From: Prevotella sp.
Lineage (GTDB): Bacteria > Bacteroidota > Bacteroidia > Bacteroidales > Bacteroidaceae
Direction of reading: 5' to 3'
DNA: 34,733 bases
Assembly (NCBI GenBank): GCA_017627765.1
Contig: JAGAGD010000070.1
Span: 1-34,733, forward strand
Part shown: piece after piece, positions 8,120 to 15,848 of the stretch
Layout: each line of letters opens with the position of its first letter
Position numbering within the stretch: position 1 is the first letter of the stretch
Notes under the pieces: generated by a model
Told to the model about the DNA's origin: nothing
Seen by the model: the letters and a program-made list of their open reading frames with translations, nothing else
Database searches by the model: none
Translations under genes and position numbers: made by a program

Positions 8120-10243
8120 TCATTTTCTTACTGTCACAAGTCGGGCTGTTCCGTCGGTCTTGCTCTTCACTATATAGACTCCTGCTGGCAGACTGTTGAT
8201 ATTCTTCATGGTCTTGCCTGTAGCCTTACCGTCAATGGTATAGACATCTCCCGAACTGTTTTCGACTGCTGTCTGTAGAGTTATTGCGTTTGGCTCTACA
8301 TTCTCCATCTCTGCATATTTCATATTTTCAGAAACAAAGAACAAATACCACCACAATGCATTCTCGTAATCTTCTCTATGTCCGTAAGGATAATAGAGCG
8401 TACAGTCTTTGCCCAACCCCATGAAGCACTGGTCTCCTGCGCTTGCAGGTTCAAGGGTTGGCGATGTGACAACCTTCAGATTGCCGCAGTCGAAGATTCC
8501 TTTCTCTCCTATTTTGCTTAGAGCATCTGGCAGGTCTAAACGCGTCAGATGGTGGCAACCTGCTATGGCATAGGCCTCAATCTCGCTTACTGTGTTTGGT
8601 ATCTCTATTTCTCCTTCCTTAAATGGAACAATGCTAATCAGGCGTTTGCCATCAGCCGAATATAGAAGTCCGTCAACATACTTGAACCCATCGCCTTCTT
8701 CATTTGTGAGGTTGAGTGACTTGAGCGATGTCAGAGCCCATGCTCCTGTATGTATTTCTTTCAGTTGTGGCAGTGAAAGTTGTTCAAGACTACGGCAGTT
8801 ATAGAATGCCATATAAGGCAGTTCGTCGTCGGCTGTTGTGTATTCTTGCCCGTCAGCGATGAGATAAGGTTCGCCTCCGCTTACGATTCGTGCTTCTGAG
8901 AGGTCAAGGCTATAAAGACGACAACCAGTAGAATAGCCTTTCTCGTCGCGTCCTGCCATGTGGCGTATCAGTTTCAGGTCGCTGCTGTTAACCTCTCCGT
9001 TTATCTTCAGACTCTGATAGTGGGCATTGTCTGCAACTTCTATGATGTCACTCAGTCCGCCTGCCTCTGTTTCCACTTCTATAGGTTCTACTTCGCTGGC
9101 AACGGGTGATGCTAAATTATATATCATATCCTGACCTCTGCTGAACTTATAAGTCTCTGGGTTGAGCAAGTCGAGATTGAAATATCCGTCGTCGCGACCA
9201 TTCCATCCCCAGTTTACATGGACAAGTCCTGTCTCGTCGTATCCATCAAGCACAAAGGCATGACCGCCAACTTCATCATAGCCTGTATAATATATCGGAC
9301 GGCGGTTGTCAAGTTCAAAGTAGACTTGGTCTATCCAGTCTTGATCAGTAAGACCATAATAAGACAAATAATCGCGAGAGATTCCACCTAAGTTGTCTTC
9401 AGAAAATCCGAAATGCTCTACAAGACCATAATAAGCATAATAAGTAGCCGCTCCACTTCCGTCTGTTGCATAGTTCATATTGCTTGCAACACCGACATGA
9501 TGCATCAGTTTGGCTACAGCAGCACCCTCAACCTCTGTATATGATTGGGTATAGTCATCTTTCATATTAGCCCAATCGTAGATGCCTTCGCTGAAGTCTA
9601 CTGTGTCAACTATCTTCTCTCCAGTTGCCTGCAACACTTCTACAGAAGCAGTACCTGTTCCACTTACGGGGAAGCGATGATAGTAGAGAATCTGAGCCAA
9701 TGCTGTAGCAACACAGCCAGTCACACACTTGCCAGCATTCTCAAAGTTCTGCCAGTCGTCGCCACTTGTAGTTCCCGTAGGACAATCGTTGTTATATGGT
9801 TCCATCTGTCCCCACTTCGTTGTCAGCAACGGGTCTACTCGTGTATCAAATACCTGTTCTTTTCTTCGTATGCCTTTCTTGATAACGTCGTCTGCGACCT
9901 CCTCAATTGCTTTCATCCACCAGTTGAAGCCAGCATTCTTGCTGTCTGCCTCAAAGCGTGTATCGGCATAGCCCAACACCTCTGGCAGCAGGTCGTCGGT
10001 AGAAACAATGGCATAACCACCTTCACTATAGCCCAACACAGCAACACTATTGCGTTGTTGTAACAGCACAGGTGCATCCTTGCGTGGTGCTTTGTTTGCC
10101 TGTTTTCCGAAATTAGCATTGATAACTCTTTGTGCTGCTGTCTGCATCTGCCTCTGTGTGCGTGGCTTAGCACCAATGTTGAGCACTGCAACAATAAACA
10201 GCATCAACACTACAACTCGTCTGTAGAAATTCGTTGTTGTCAT
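8120..10243 (-). CDS. Secreted C10 cysteine protease (streptopain/interpain-like) with leucine-rich repeats and type IX sorting domain
   Basis: The 707-residue product has a signal peptide (about 1-25) and a Spi-type propeptide region (about 35-115, with VAVLGYSEGGYAIVSTDD). The C10 catalytic domain follows: Cys177 in the motif TGCVATA, His328 in GGHAFVLDGY, and the nearby VNWGWNG. Residues about 395-620 contain leucine-rich repeats of the BspA-like type (FYNCRSLEQLSLP, LTSLKSLNLTN). The C-terminus (DVYTIDGKATGK ... LPAGVYIVKS ... RLVTVRK) is a type A sorting domain of type IX secretion. Relatives include Prevotella interpain A and streptococcal SpeB. I infer an exported protease activated by loss of the propeptide. 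Substrates are unknown; C10 relatives cut host proteins. It has a near-perfect promoter upstream (10331-10361) and a large hairpin downstream. Confidence 0.9.
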   Translation of the reverse strand: MTTTNFYRRVVVLMLFIVAVLNIGAKPRTQRQMQTAAQRVINANFGKQANKAPRKDAPVLLQQRNSVAVLGYSEGGYAIVSTDDLLPEVLGYADTRFEADSKNAGFNWWMKAIEEVADDVIKKGIRRKEQVFDTRVDPLLTTKWGQMEPYNNDCPTGTTSGDDWQNFENAGKCVTGCVATALAQILYYHRFPVSGTGTASVEVLQATGEKIVDTVDFSEGIYDWANMKDDYTQSYTEVEGAAVAKLMHHVGVASNMNYATDGSGAATYYAYYGLVEHFGFSEDNLGGISRDYLSYYGLTDQDWIDQVYFELDNRRPIYYTGYDEVGGHAFVLDGYDETGLVHVNWGWNGRDDGYFNLDLLNPETYKFSRGQDMIYNLASPVASEVEPIEVETEAGGLSDIIEVADNAHYQSLKINGEVNSSDLKLIRHMAGRDEKGYSTGCRLYSLDLSEARIVSGGEPYLIADGQEYTTADDELPYMAFYNCRSLEQLSLPQLKEIHTGAWALTSLKSLNLTNEEGDGFKYVDGLLYSADGKRLISIVPFKEGEIEIPNTVSEIEAYAIAGCHHLTRLDLPDALSKIGEKGIFDCGNLKVVTSPTLEPASAGDQCFMGLGKDCTLYYPYGHREDYENALWWYLFFVSENMKYAEMENVEPNAITLQTAVENSSGDVYTIDGKATGKTMKNINSLPAGVYIVKSKTDGTARLVTVRK

Positions 10244-10330
10244 AATAAAGATAATACCAAATATAGAAAGAATATATAATTGAGGGCTAAAGAATGCCCC
10301 TTCAGTTTAATTAGAATGATATAACTCTTG

Positions 10331-10361
10331 CAAAAGTACAAAAAAATATTATACAAGCAAA
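10331..10361 (-). promoter_or_regulatory. Promoter of the C10 protease gene
   Basis: The minus strand shows TTTG (10358-10361), a 19-base spacer, then TACTTTTG (10331-10338), an exact fit to TTTG-N19-TAnnTTTG. The transcript would carry a 5' leader of about 80 bases containing a small hairpin (GGGC/GCCC, about 10285-10300). The rest of the gap 10244-10570 holds only the terminator at 10482-10515. Confidence 0.85.
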
Positions 10362-10481
10362 ATATTAGTGTTTATGAGCCTATAAGTTAACGTGCATTTG
10401 AGTTTATAAGTTCCTAAATTTGTGAATTAATAAGTTGGCAAACAATCATAAGGTAAAACATTCTATTATGTCAAAACAAAA

Positions 10482-10515
10482 AAAGACCCGTATACGAAAA
10501 TGTATACAGGTCTTT
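10482..10515 (-). terminator. Intrinsic terminator after the FAH-family gene
   Basis: AAAGACC-C-GTATAC (10482-10495) pairs with GTATAC-A-GGTCTTT (10502-10515) around a six-base loop, with one internal mismatch. On the minus strand the hairpin is followed by TTTTTTTGTTTTG. It closes the gene ending at 10571. Confidence 0.88.
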
Positions 10516-10570
10516 AATCTTTGGATTTATACTCATATATTATATTACAAAACGGAATAGATATAAACAC

Positions 10571-11188
10571 TTATTTTACATTAAATTCTAAGACTTTCTC
10601 GTCTTCAATATAGCCTTCTAAGTGGTCGTTTATGCTTACGGGACCAACTCCTGCCGGAGTTCCTGTATAGAGCAGGTCGCCTGTCTTTAGCGTAAAGAAG
10701 CGGCTGATATAACTTATTATTTCGTCAACACGGAAAAGCATATCGCTTGAACAGCCCTGCTGAATGGTCTTTCCGTTGATATCGAGATGGAAATGAATGG
10801 CCTGAATGTCGCGATATCGGTCAATAGGCATCCATTTTCCTATGACAGCCGAGCCATCGAAACCTTTGCTTATCTCCCAAGGATGTCCCGCTTTCTTCAA
10901 TCTAGTCTGCAAGTCGCGGGCAGTGAAGTCAATACCGAGAGTAACGGCATCGTAGTAGCGATGGGCAAACTGCTGAGGAATACTCTTGCCCAAGCGGCAT
11001 ATTCTAACGACAAGTTCTGTTTCATGGTCGATGCGTCCCATCTCTTCGGGCAGGAAAAACGGTTTTCCATCTTTCAGCAATGCCGAATCAGCCTTTGTGA
11101 AAATGACAGGTTCCGCAGGACGGTCGGGCTTTCTGCCCATTTCCTCATTATGCTTGGCATAGTTCATTCCTATTGCAAATATCTTCAT
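10571..11188 (-). CDS. Fumarylacetoacetate hydrolase-family protein (acylpyruvase/oxaloacetate decarboxylase-like)
   Basis: The 205-residue protein is a single FAH domain, cytoplasmic, of the compact FAHD1/YcgM size class. Visible family landmarks are GMNYAKHNEE near the N-terminus, PVIFTKADSALL, the acidic metal-binding segment IDHETELVVRI, FTARDLQ, KGFDGSAVIGKW, and TGTPAGVGPV near the C-terminus. Related enzymes cleave or decarboxylate small 2-oxoacids such as acylpyruvates or oxaloacetate using Mg or Mn; the actual substrate cannot be read from sequence. The gene appears monocistronic, with a promoter-like pair at 11262-11292 and a terminator at 10482-10515. Confidence 0.85.
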   Translation of the reverse strand: MKIFAIGMNYAKHNEEMGRKPDRPAEPVIFTKADSALLKDGKPFFLPEEMGRIDHETELVVRICRLGKSIPQQFAHRYYDAVTLGIDFTARDLQTRLKKAGHPWEISKGFDGSAVIGKWMPIDRYRDIQAIHFHLDINGKTIQQGCSSDMLFRVDEIISYISRFFTLKTGDLLYTGTPAGVGPVSINDHLEGYIEDEKVLEFNVK

Positions 11189-11261
11189 ATCTTATTGGTT
11201 TGAATGATTAGTTATTTGTTTGTTCAATAATTATTACAAGAGCCTTCCCGTTGTTCAATGG

Positions 11262-11292
11262 CAAAGACAATAAAAGACTGTCATTAAACAAA
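11262..11292 (-). promoter_or_regulatory. Possible promoter of the FAH-family gene
   Basis: On the minus strand TTTG (11289-11292) lies exactly 19 bases upstream of TGTCTTTG (11262-11269), one base off the TAnnTTTG consensus. It gives a leader of about 65-70 bases before the start at 11188. Confidence 0.5.
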
Positions 11293-11293
11293 A

Positions 11294-11331
11294 TTGGGCT
11301 TACCCTATCAGATGAATAAGAGTAAGCCCAA
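11294..11331 (-). terminator. Intrinsic terminator of the ribosomal operon (after tsf)
   Basis: TTGGGCTTAC (11294-11303) pairs with GTAAGCCCAA (11322-11331) around an 18-base loop. Read on the minus strand the stem is followed by TTTTGTTTAATG. It stands just past the tsf stop codon. Confidence 0.8.
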
Positions 11332-11355
11332 CCATTAAAGTATGCATTGTTATTA

Positions 11356-12354
11356 TTATTCAGATGCTAATGTGAAGCGCTTGAAGTCAACAATCTTCAA
11401 TTCATTGTCTTGCTTCTTCAGCCATTCAGAAACGCTTGCCTTGTCACCGTCGCCGAACTGGAATTCCTGGTCGACGAGGCAGTTTTCCTTGAAGAACTTC
11501 TTCAGACGACCCTGTGCGATGTTCTGAATCATCTGCTCTTTGAGGTTTGCAGTTGCCTGAGCAGCAACGTCTTCCTTAATCTTACGGATTTCCTCAGCCT
11601 GAGCCTCAGTGATGTTACCCTTAGCGATACCTTCTGCGATGTGCTCTTCATTCTCTGCAATGTAGAGGTTGAAGCCAGCCTTGCGGAGTGCATTCTCTAC
11701 AGCCTTCTGAACCTGCTCGAGCTTAGTCTTCTCAACAGCAGTCTTCAACTCAGAGTCAACAACTTCCTGTGGAACGCTCTTTTCATCAAGAGCAACTGGT
11801 TTCATAGCAGCAACCTGCATAGCAACCTTGTGTCCTTCTTCAGCAGCAGGCTTGTTTGTCTGAACCATTGTGCAGAGAGTGTGACGACCCATGTGGTCGT
11901 AAACTTCGATGTTATCGCCTTCGAGTACGAGATAACCATCAAGTTCCATCTTCTCACCTGTGATACCAGAGCGATGAGTTACAGCGTCTTGAACTTTCTG
12001 ACCGTCAGCCAGTGTAAGTTCCTTAACTTCCTCAATGCTCTTGCAACGATTCTCAACGGCAGCGTCAAGAATGCTCTGTGTCAGTGCAATGAAGTCTGCT
12101 CCGTTAGCAACGAAGTCAGTTTCACACTTCAGGGCAATCATAGCAGCAAAGCCGTCAACAGACTTAACGAGTACACAACCGTTAGAAGTTTCGCGGTCAG
12201 AACGCTTAGCAGCGATAGCCAGACCACGCTCACGGAGAATTTCCTTAGCCTTATCGAAGTCACCTTCAGCCTCAGTGAGAGCCTTTTTTACGTCAGCCAG
12301 ACCTGCGCCAGTCATTGCGCGAAGTTTCTTTATATCGTCAATTGAAATAGCCAT
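11356..12354 (-). CDS. tsf: Translation elongation factor Ts
   Basis: EF-Ts regenerates EF-Tu-GTP by releasing GDP. The 332-residue protein has an N-terminal UBA-like domain (IKKLRAMTGAGLADVKKALTE), the EF-Tu-contacting CETDFVA motif at about residues 76-82, and a C-terminal extension of the length usual in Bacteroidetes. It is the last gene of the rplM-rpsI-rpsB-tsf group, 106 bases after rpsB. That gap contains a strong hairpin (12402-12435) which could set the level of EF-Ts relative to S2. The start ATG follows a weak Shine-Dalgarno, as is common in this phylum. Confidence 0.97.
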   Translation of the reverse strand: MAISIDDIKKLRAMTGAGLADVKKALTEAEGDFDKAKEILRERGLAIAAKRSDRETSNGCVLVKSVDGFAAMIALKCETDFVANGADFIALTQSILDAAVENRCKSIEEVKELTLADGQKVQDAVTHRSGITGEKMELDGYLVLEGDNIEVYDHMGRHTLCTMVQTNKPAAEEGHKVAMQVAAMKPVALDEKSVPQEVVDSELKTAVEKTKLEQVQKAVENALRKAGFNLYIAENEEHIAEGIAKGNITEAQAEEIRKIKEDVAAQATANLKEQMIQNIAQGRLKKFFKENCLVDQEFQFGDGDKASVSEWLKKQDNELKIVDFKRFTLASE

Positions 12355-12401
12355 AATGATTTCTGATAATTAAAATTGTGAATAAAAAATGTTATTAAAG
12401 T

Positions 12402-12435
12402 CTTCACGTTAGTCCAAAGAGGAACTAACGTGAAG
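12402..12435. terminator. Strong hairpin between rpsB and tsf
   Basis: CTTCACGTTAGT (12402-12413) pairs perfectly with ACTAACGTGAAG (12424-12435) with a 10-base loop. On the minus (coding) strand it is followed by ACTTTAATAACATTTTTT, an imperfect T tract. On the plus strand it is followed directly by TTTTTG. It may be a partial terminator, a processing or stability element, or a bidirectional stop. Confidence 0.65.
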
Positions 12436-12460
12436 TTTTTGTTATGCTTCTGCGAGCAGA

Positions 12461-13309
12461 TTATTCAGCTTTAGGAGCCTCTTCCTCTGCCTTAGGAGCC
12501 TCTGCTGGAGTTTCTTCCTTAGCAGGAGCCTCTTCCTTGCGAGCCTTGCGAGCGCGACGTGGACGAGCCTCAGCAGCCTCTTCACTCTGTTCAGCTGCAG
12601 CTTTCTCATCAGCCTTTTCAATCTTACGCTCTTCGATTCCCTCAGCAATGGCAGCGCAGCATGCGCCCAAGATTACTTCGATAGAATCTTTTGCATCGTC
12701 GTTAGCAGGGATGATGAAATCAACACCATTAGGGCTTGAGTTAGTGTCAACGATACCGAACACTGGGATACCGAGACGATTAGCCTCTCTTACGGCGATG
12801 TTCTCTTTCATAACGTCAACAACGAAGAGTGCAGAAGGCAGACGGTTGAGGTCAGCGATACTGCCAAGGTTCTTCTCCAACTTAGCACGCTGGCGAGAAA
12901 TCTGAAGCAACTCGCGCTTAGAGAGGTTAGAGAAAGTACCATCGTTCATCAGTTTGTCGATATTAGCCATCTTCTTAACAGCCTTGCGGATTGTTGGGAA
13001 GTTGGTGAGCATACCGCCTGGCCAGCGCTCTGTAACATAAGGCATGTTAACGCTTGTAGCCTTTTCTGCGATGATTTCCTTTGCTTGTTTTTTAGTAGAA
13101 ACGAACAGGATTTTCTTTCCTGATTTGGCTATCTGCTTCAGAGCGTCAGCTGCTTCATCGATTTTAGCAACAGTCTTGTGCAGATCTATGATATGAATGC
13201 CATTGCGCTCCATGAAGATGTAAGGAGCCATAGCTGGATTCCATTTGCGGCGGAGGTGTCCGAAGTGGCAACCTGCCTGGAGTAACTGGTCAAAATTTGT
13301 TCTTGCCAT
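12461..13309 (-). CDS. rpsB: 30S ribosomal protein S2
   Basis: The protein is S2 of the small ribosomal subunit. The core is typical: FDQLLQAGCHFGHLRRKWNP at the N-terminus, then GIHIIDLHKT, VSTKKQAKEI, RWPGGMLTNF and the segment VFGIVDTNSSPNGVDFIIPANDDA. At 282 residues it carries a C-terminal low-complexity tail of about 45 residues rich in Ala, Glu, Lys and Pro (after KAAAEQSEE), with a basic patch RPRRARKARK. Tails of this kind are common in Bacteroidetes S2. It sits between rpsI (gap 167 bases) and tsf (gap 106 bases) on the same strand. Confidence 0.97.
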   Translation of the reverse strand: MARTNFDQLLQAGCHFGHLRRKWNPAMAPYIFMERNGIHIIDLHKTVAKIDEAADALKQIAKSGKKILFVSTKKQAKEIIAEKATSVNMPYVTERWPGGMLTNFPTIRKAVKKMANIDKLMNDGTFSNLSKRELLQISRQRAKLEKNLGSIADLNRLPSALFVVDVMKENIAVREANRLGIPVFGIVDTNSSPNGVDFIIPANDDAKDSIEVILGACCAAIAEGIEERKIEKADEKAAAEQSEEAAEARPRRARKARKEEAPAKEETPAEAPKAEEEAPKAE

Positions 13310-13476
13310 GTTGTTTAATTTCTTTTTTTGTTTACTTTCCTTTTAGTTCTTTTCGTTAGAGCCAACCAATAAGTAATTGATGTTTACCATTCGGCTTTTC
13401 ATCAAGTCATACTGGTTTGGATGCTAAACTGTTCAGCTTCTGATATGGATATATAATATGTAATATCCAGAAGAGA

Positions 13477-13863
13477 TTAACGCTTGCTGAACTGGAAGCG
13501 ACGACGAGCCTTTGGCTGTCCTGGCTTTTTACGCTCAACCTTACGAGAGTCGCGTGTGAGGAAGCCTTGAGTCTTCAGAGTTTTCTTGTCTTCAGCGTTC
13601 ACTTTAACGAGAGCGCGAGCGATGGCTAAGCGAAGAGCCTGGCTCTGTCCTGTGAAACCGCCACCATCGAGGTTGGCTTTGATGTCATATTTCTCAGCAA
13701 CTTCGAGCAACTCCAGTGGTTGCTTAACTACATACTGCAGTATTGCTGATGGGAAATATTCTGTAAGATCTCTCTTGTTAATAGTGATCTTGCCTGTTCC
13801 TTCGGTCATGTATACGCGTGCTACTGAGCTTTTGCGACGACCTATTGCGTTTATCATTTCCAT
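13477..13863 (-). CDS. rpsI: 30S ribosomal protein S9
   Basis: S9 contacts the P-site tRNA through its C-terminal tail. The 128-residue protein shows INAIGRRKSSVARVY at the N-terminus, GGGFTGQSQALRLAIARALV in the middle, and the basic end KARRRFQFSKR. The usual start is ATG at 13863; an in-frame ATG two codons later is an alternative. The gap to rplM is only 8 bases, so the two are co-transcribed, the conserved L13-S9 pairing. Confidence 0.97.
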   Translation of the reverse strand: MEMINAIGRRKSSVARVYMTEGTGKITINKRDLTEYFPSAILQYVVKQPLELLEVAEKYDIKANLDGGGFTGQSQALRLAIARALVKVNAEDKKTLKTQGFLTRDSRKVERKKPGQPKARRRFQFSKR

Positions 13864-13871
13864 CTTTTTGC

Positions 13872-14333
13872 TTATTTATACTGGTTAATATCAATAGCCT
13901 TTGGCTTCTGAGCCTCGTGCTTGTGTTCTGTACCCTCATAGATATAGAGGTTTTTAAGCAGAGAGCGACCTAAAGGACCTTTAGGAAGCATACCCTTTAC
14001 GGCGTGACGCAGGATGCGCTCTGCACCGTCTTTCTTTGTGCGCAGGCTTGCTGGTGAGTTGAAACGCTGTCCACCTGGATAGCCAGTGTAGCGTGTGTAG
14101 ACCTTGTCGGTTTCTTTCTTACCAGTGAAAACCACTTTCTGAGCATTGATGATAATGACATTGTCTCCGCAATCAACATGTGGAGTGAATGTAGGCTTGT
14201 ATTTTCCGCGCAGCAGTTTTGCAACTTTTGAGCAGAGACGGCCAACCACCTGGTCGGTAGCGTCGATTACAACCCACTCTTTCTTGGCTGTTTCCTTATT
14301 AACGGAAAGAGTCTTGTAACTTAAAGTGTTCAT
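13872..14333 (-). CDS. rplM: 50S ribosomal protein L13
   Basis: L13 is an early-assembly protein of the large subunit. The 153-residue sequence is standard: WVVIDATDQVVGRLCSKVAKLLRGK, DNVIIINAQKVVFTGKK, RYTGYPGG, and VKGMLPKGPLGRSLLKNLYIYEG. It is the first gene of the ribosomal group and is preceded by a leader of about 140 bases. In several bacteria L13 represses its own operon by binding the leader; whether this happens here is inference. Confidence 0.97.
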   Translation of the reverse strand: MNTLSYKTLSVNKETAKKEWVVIDATDQVVGRLCSKVAKLLRGKYKPTFTPHVDCGDNVIIINAQKVVFTGKKETDKVYTRYTGYPGGQRFNSPASLRTKKDGAERILRHAVKGMLPKGPLGRSLLKNLYIYEGTEHKHEAQKPKAIDINQYK

Positions 14334-14445
14334 CTTAAAATTTAAAATTTACTACTAAAAAACGTTTTTATTCATTTACCTTGTACGAACGATTCACTAA
14401 CCATGATGTTCGGCCAAAAACACCACTATTAACACTTTCGCACAC

Positions 14446-14464
14446 AGGGGCCTAAGATTCCCCT
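14446..14464 (-). promoter_or_regulatory. Leader hairpin of the rplM operon
   Basis: AGGGG (14446-14450) pairs with CCCCT (14460-14464) around a nine-base loop, within about 10 bases of the predicted transcript start. The rest of the 140-base leader is AT-rich near the start codon. I recall an L13 leader family described in Bacteroidia, but I cannot confirm that this sequence belongs to it. Confidence 0.45.
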
Positions 14465-14473
14465 TAAATAATC

Positions 14474-14523
14474 GGACTGCAAAAGTACGCTTTTTATTCC
14501 TATTAGATGTACCTTTGCAGTCC
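14474..14523. promoter_or_regulatory. Inverted repeat carrying -7 boxes in both directions, upstream of rplM
   Basis: GGACTGCAAAAGTAC (14474-14488) and GTACCTTTGCAGTCC (14509-14523) are inverted copies matching at 14 of 15 positions with a 20-base AT-rich spacer. The left arm read on the minus strand contains TACTTTTG (14480-14487), the likely -7 box of the rplM operon. The right arm read on the plus strand contains TACCTTTG (14510-14517), which would drive transcription antisense to the permease gene. Confidence 0.7.
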
Positions 14524-14594
14524 TTTAAATATTATTTTTAAAATAGATTAACAGTTTTTACAACTATTAGAGGGTAAAGCTGTAATTTTCTGCA

Positions 14595-15848
14595 CTATTC
14601 TGAGCAGTGGCAGCCACTTGGCTTTTTGCAGATATAGTGGTTGTAGGCTGCATAAAGCAGCAGCAGCGTAAGCACAACTGTACATATCCATTGCACTGGT
14701 GTCCCGCTCTCCTCGCAGCAAGAATACTGTTGCAAGGCTGTTGCAAACCAACTGCGGGGCAGCAGATAGTCTATCACTACAGCGGCAGCCACGGCACCTC
14801 CAATGATTGAAGCGAGGTAGGCAGCGAGGGTCTTCCATCCTAAACGGTGACGAATGATGAGTATTGACGCCATGTTGGCAGCTGGACCTGCCATGAGCAG
14901 TACAAGTCCTGCACCAGGTGTAAGTCCCTTCAGCATTAGTGCTACGGCAATAGGGATGCTGCCTGTTGCACATACATACATAGGAATGCTGATGGCGAGG
15001 ACAAGAATGATGGAAAGCCATGTGTTGTCCTTGAATATTGCAAACCAGTCATCTGGCACTGCTACGGTTATTATGGCAGCAATCACTATACCGATGACGA
15101 GCCACTTACCTATATCGTCTATCATGTCGACGAAAGCATAGCGCAATGCTACTCCCATCTTTTGGAAGAATCCTTTCTTCTCTTTGTCACTTTCATTATG
15201 GCAACAGCAGTGACTTTCTTCATGGTGACAGCAGCAATGCTCTTCTTCATGCTTTGGTTCTTCATGGTGGCAGCAGCAATGCTCCTCTTCATGCTTTGGT
15301 TCTTCATGGTGACAGCAGCAATGCTCCTCTTCATGCTTTGGTTCTTCATGGTGACAACAGCAATGTTCCTCATCATGCTTAGGTTCTTCATGGTGGCAGC
15401 AGCAATGGTCTTCGGCAGAGTCATATCCCCCATTTGCCGAACCCTCATTATCGCATTTAACTACCTGATTGACCAACTGTCCGCCGAAAAGAGCCGTAAA
15501 CAAAGCCACTATCGGACGAATGATTGCAAAAGGAAGCCCCATAAGCGAATATGTAGCCACTATCGAGTCAACGCCCGTCTGCGGCGTTGCAATAAGGAAC
15601 GACACGACAGCACCTTTCGAGGCTCCTTCTTTTCGCAGCGACATTGCAGTAGGTATGACACCGCACGAGCAAAGCGGCAGCGGAATGCCAAGCAGCGCAG
15701 CATTGATAACGGAGCGGATGGAGTTTTTAGACAAATACTTTGAATAGAGTCGTCCTGGAATAAAAGCGTGCATTATACCTGCTATGAAGAAACCCAAGAG
15801 CAGATAGGGCGACATCTCGTTTAACAAATGAATGATTTCGTTAAGCAT
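14595..15848 (-). CDS. Metal-efflux permease (YraQ/ArsP-like, SO_0444 type) with Cys/His-rich repeat loop
   Basis: The 417-residue membrane protein belongs to the permease family formerly DUF318. Each half has several hydrophobic helices (about residues 1-130 and 235-410) and a related motif block: PLCSCGVIP at 58-66, with paired Cys60 and Cys62, and CATGSIPIAVALMLKG in the second half. The central cytoplasmic or periplasmic loop (about 148-221) is a tandem repeat of the 14-residue unit HCCCHHEEPKHEEE, four full and two shortened copies. Annotated relatives are called Cu/Zn efflux transporters; the loop strongly suggests soft-metal or zinc/copper binding. The gene stands alone, with its own -7 box at 15935-15942. 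Confidence 0.85.
   Translation of the reverse strand: MLNEIIHLLNEMSPYLLLGFFIAGIMHAFIPGRLYSKYLSKNSIRSVINAALLGIPLPLCSCGVIPTAMSLRKEGASKGAVVSFLIATPQTGVDSIVATYSLMGLPFAIIRPIVALFTALFGGQLVNQVVKCDNEGSANGGYDSAEDHCCCHHEEPKHDEEHCCCHHEEPKHEEEHCCCHHEEPKHEEEHCCCHHEEPKHEEEHCCCHHEESHCCCHNESDKEKKGFFQKMGVALRYAFVDMIDDIGKWLVIGIVIAAIITVAVPDDWFAIFKDNTWLSIILVLAISIPMYVCATGSIPIAVALMLKGLTPGAGLVLLMAGPAANMASILIIRHRLGWKTLAAYLASIIGGAVAAAVVIDYLLPRSWFATALQQYSCCEESGTPVQWICTVVLTLLLLYAAYNHYICKKPSGCHCSE
15186..15407 (-). repeat. 42 bp in-frame tandem repeat encoding HCCCHH metal-binding units
   Basis: Four near-identical 42 bp units encode HCCCHHEEPKHEEE (one reads KHDEE), followed by two shortened units, HCCCHHEES and HCCCHNESD. 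Together they provide 18 cysteines and more than a dozen histidines. The close nucleotide match between units suggests recent expansion by slippage or unequal crossover. Confidence 0.92.

Noticed and set aside
9545-10063. 172-codon open frame (+)
   Set aside because: Antisense to the C10 protease catalytic domain; no family features.
11410-12345. 311-codon open frame (+)
   Set aside because: Long only because it mirrors the tsf codon usage on the other strand; Leu/Ser/Val-rich shadow without family features.
15186-15407. CRISPR-like regular repeats
   Set aside because: The 42 bp units are contiguous, in frame and coding, with no spacers and no cas genes nearby.
15162-15743. 193-codon open frame (+) with repeated FFMVTAAM-like hydrophobic units
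   Set aside because: This is the antisense of the HCCCHH tandem repeat of the permease; the apparent membrane repeats are an artefact.
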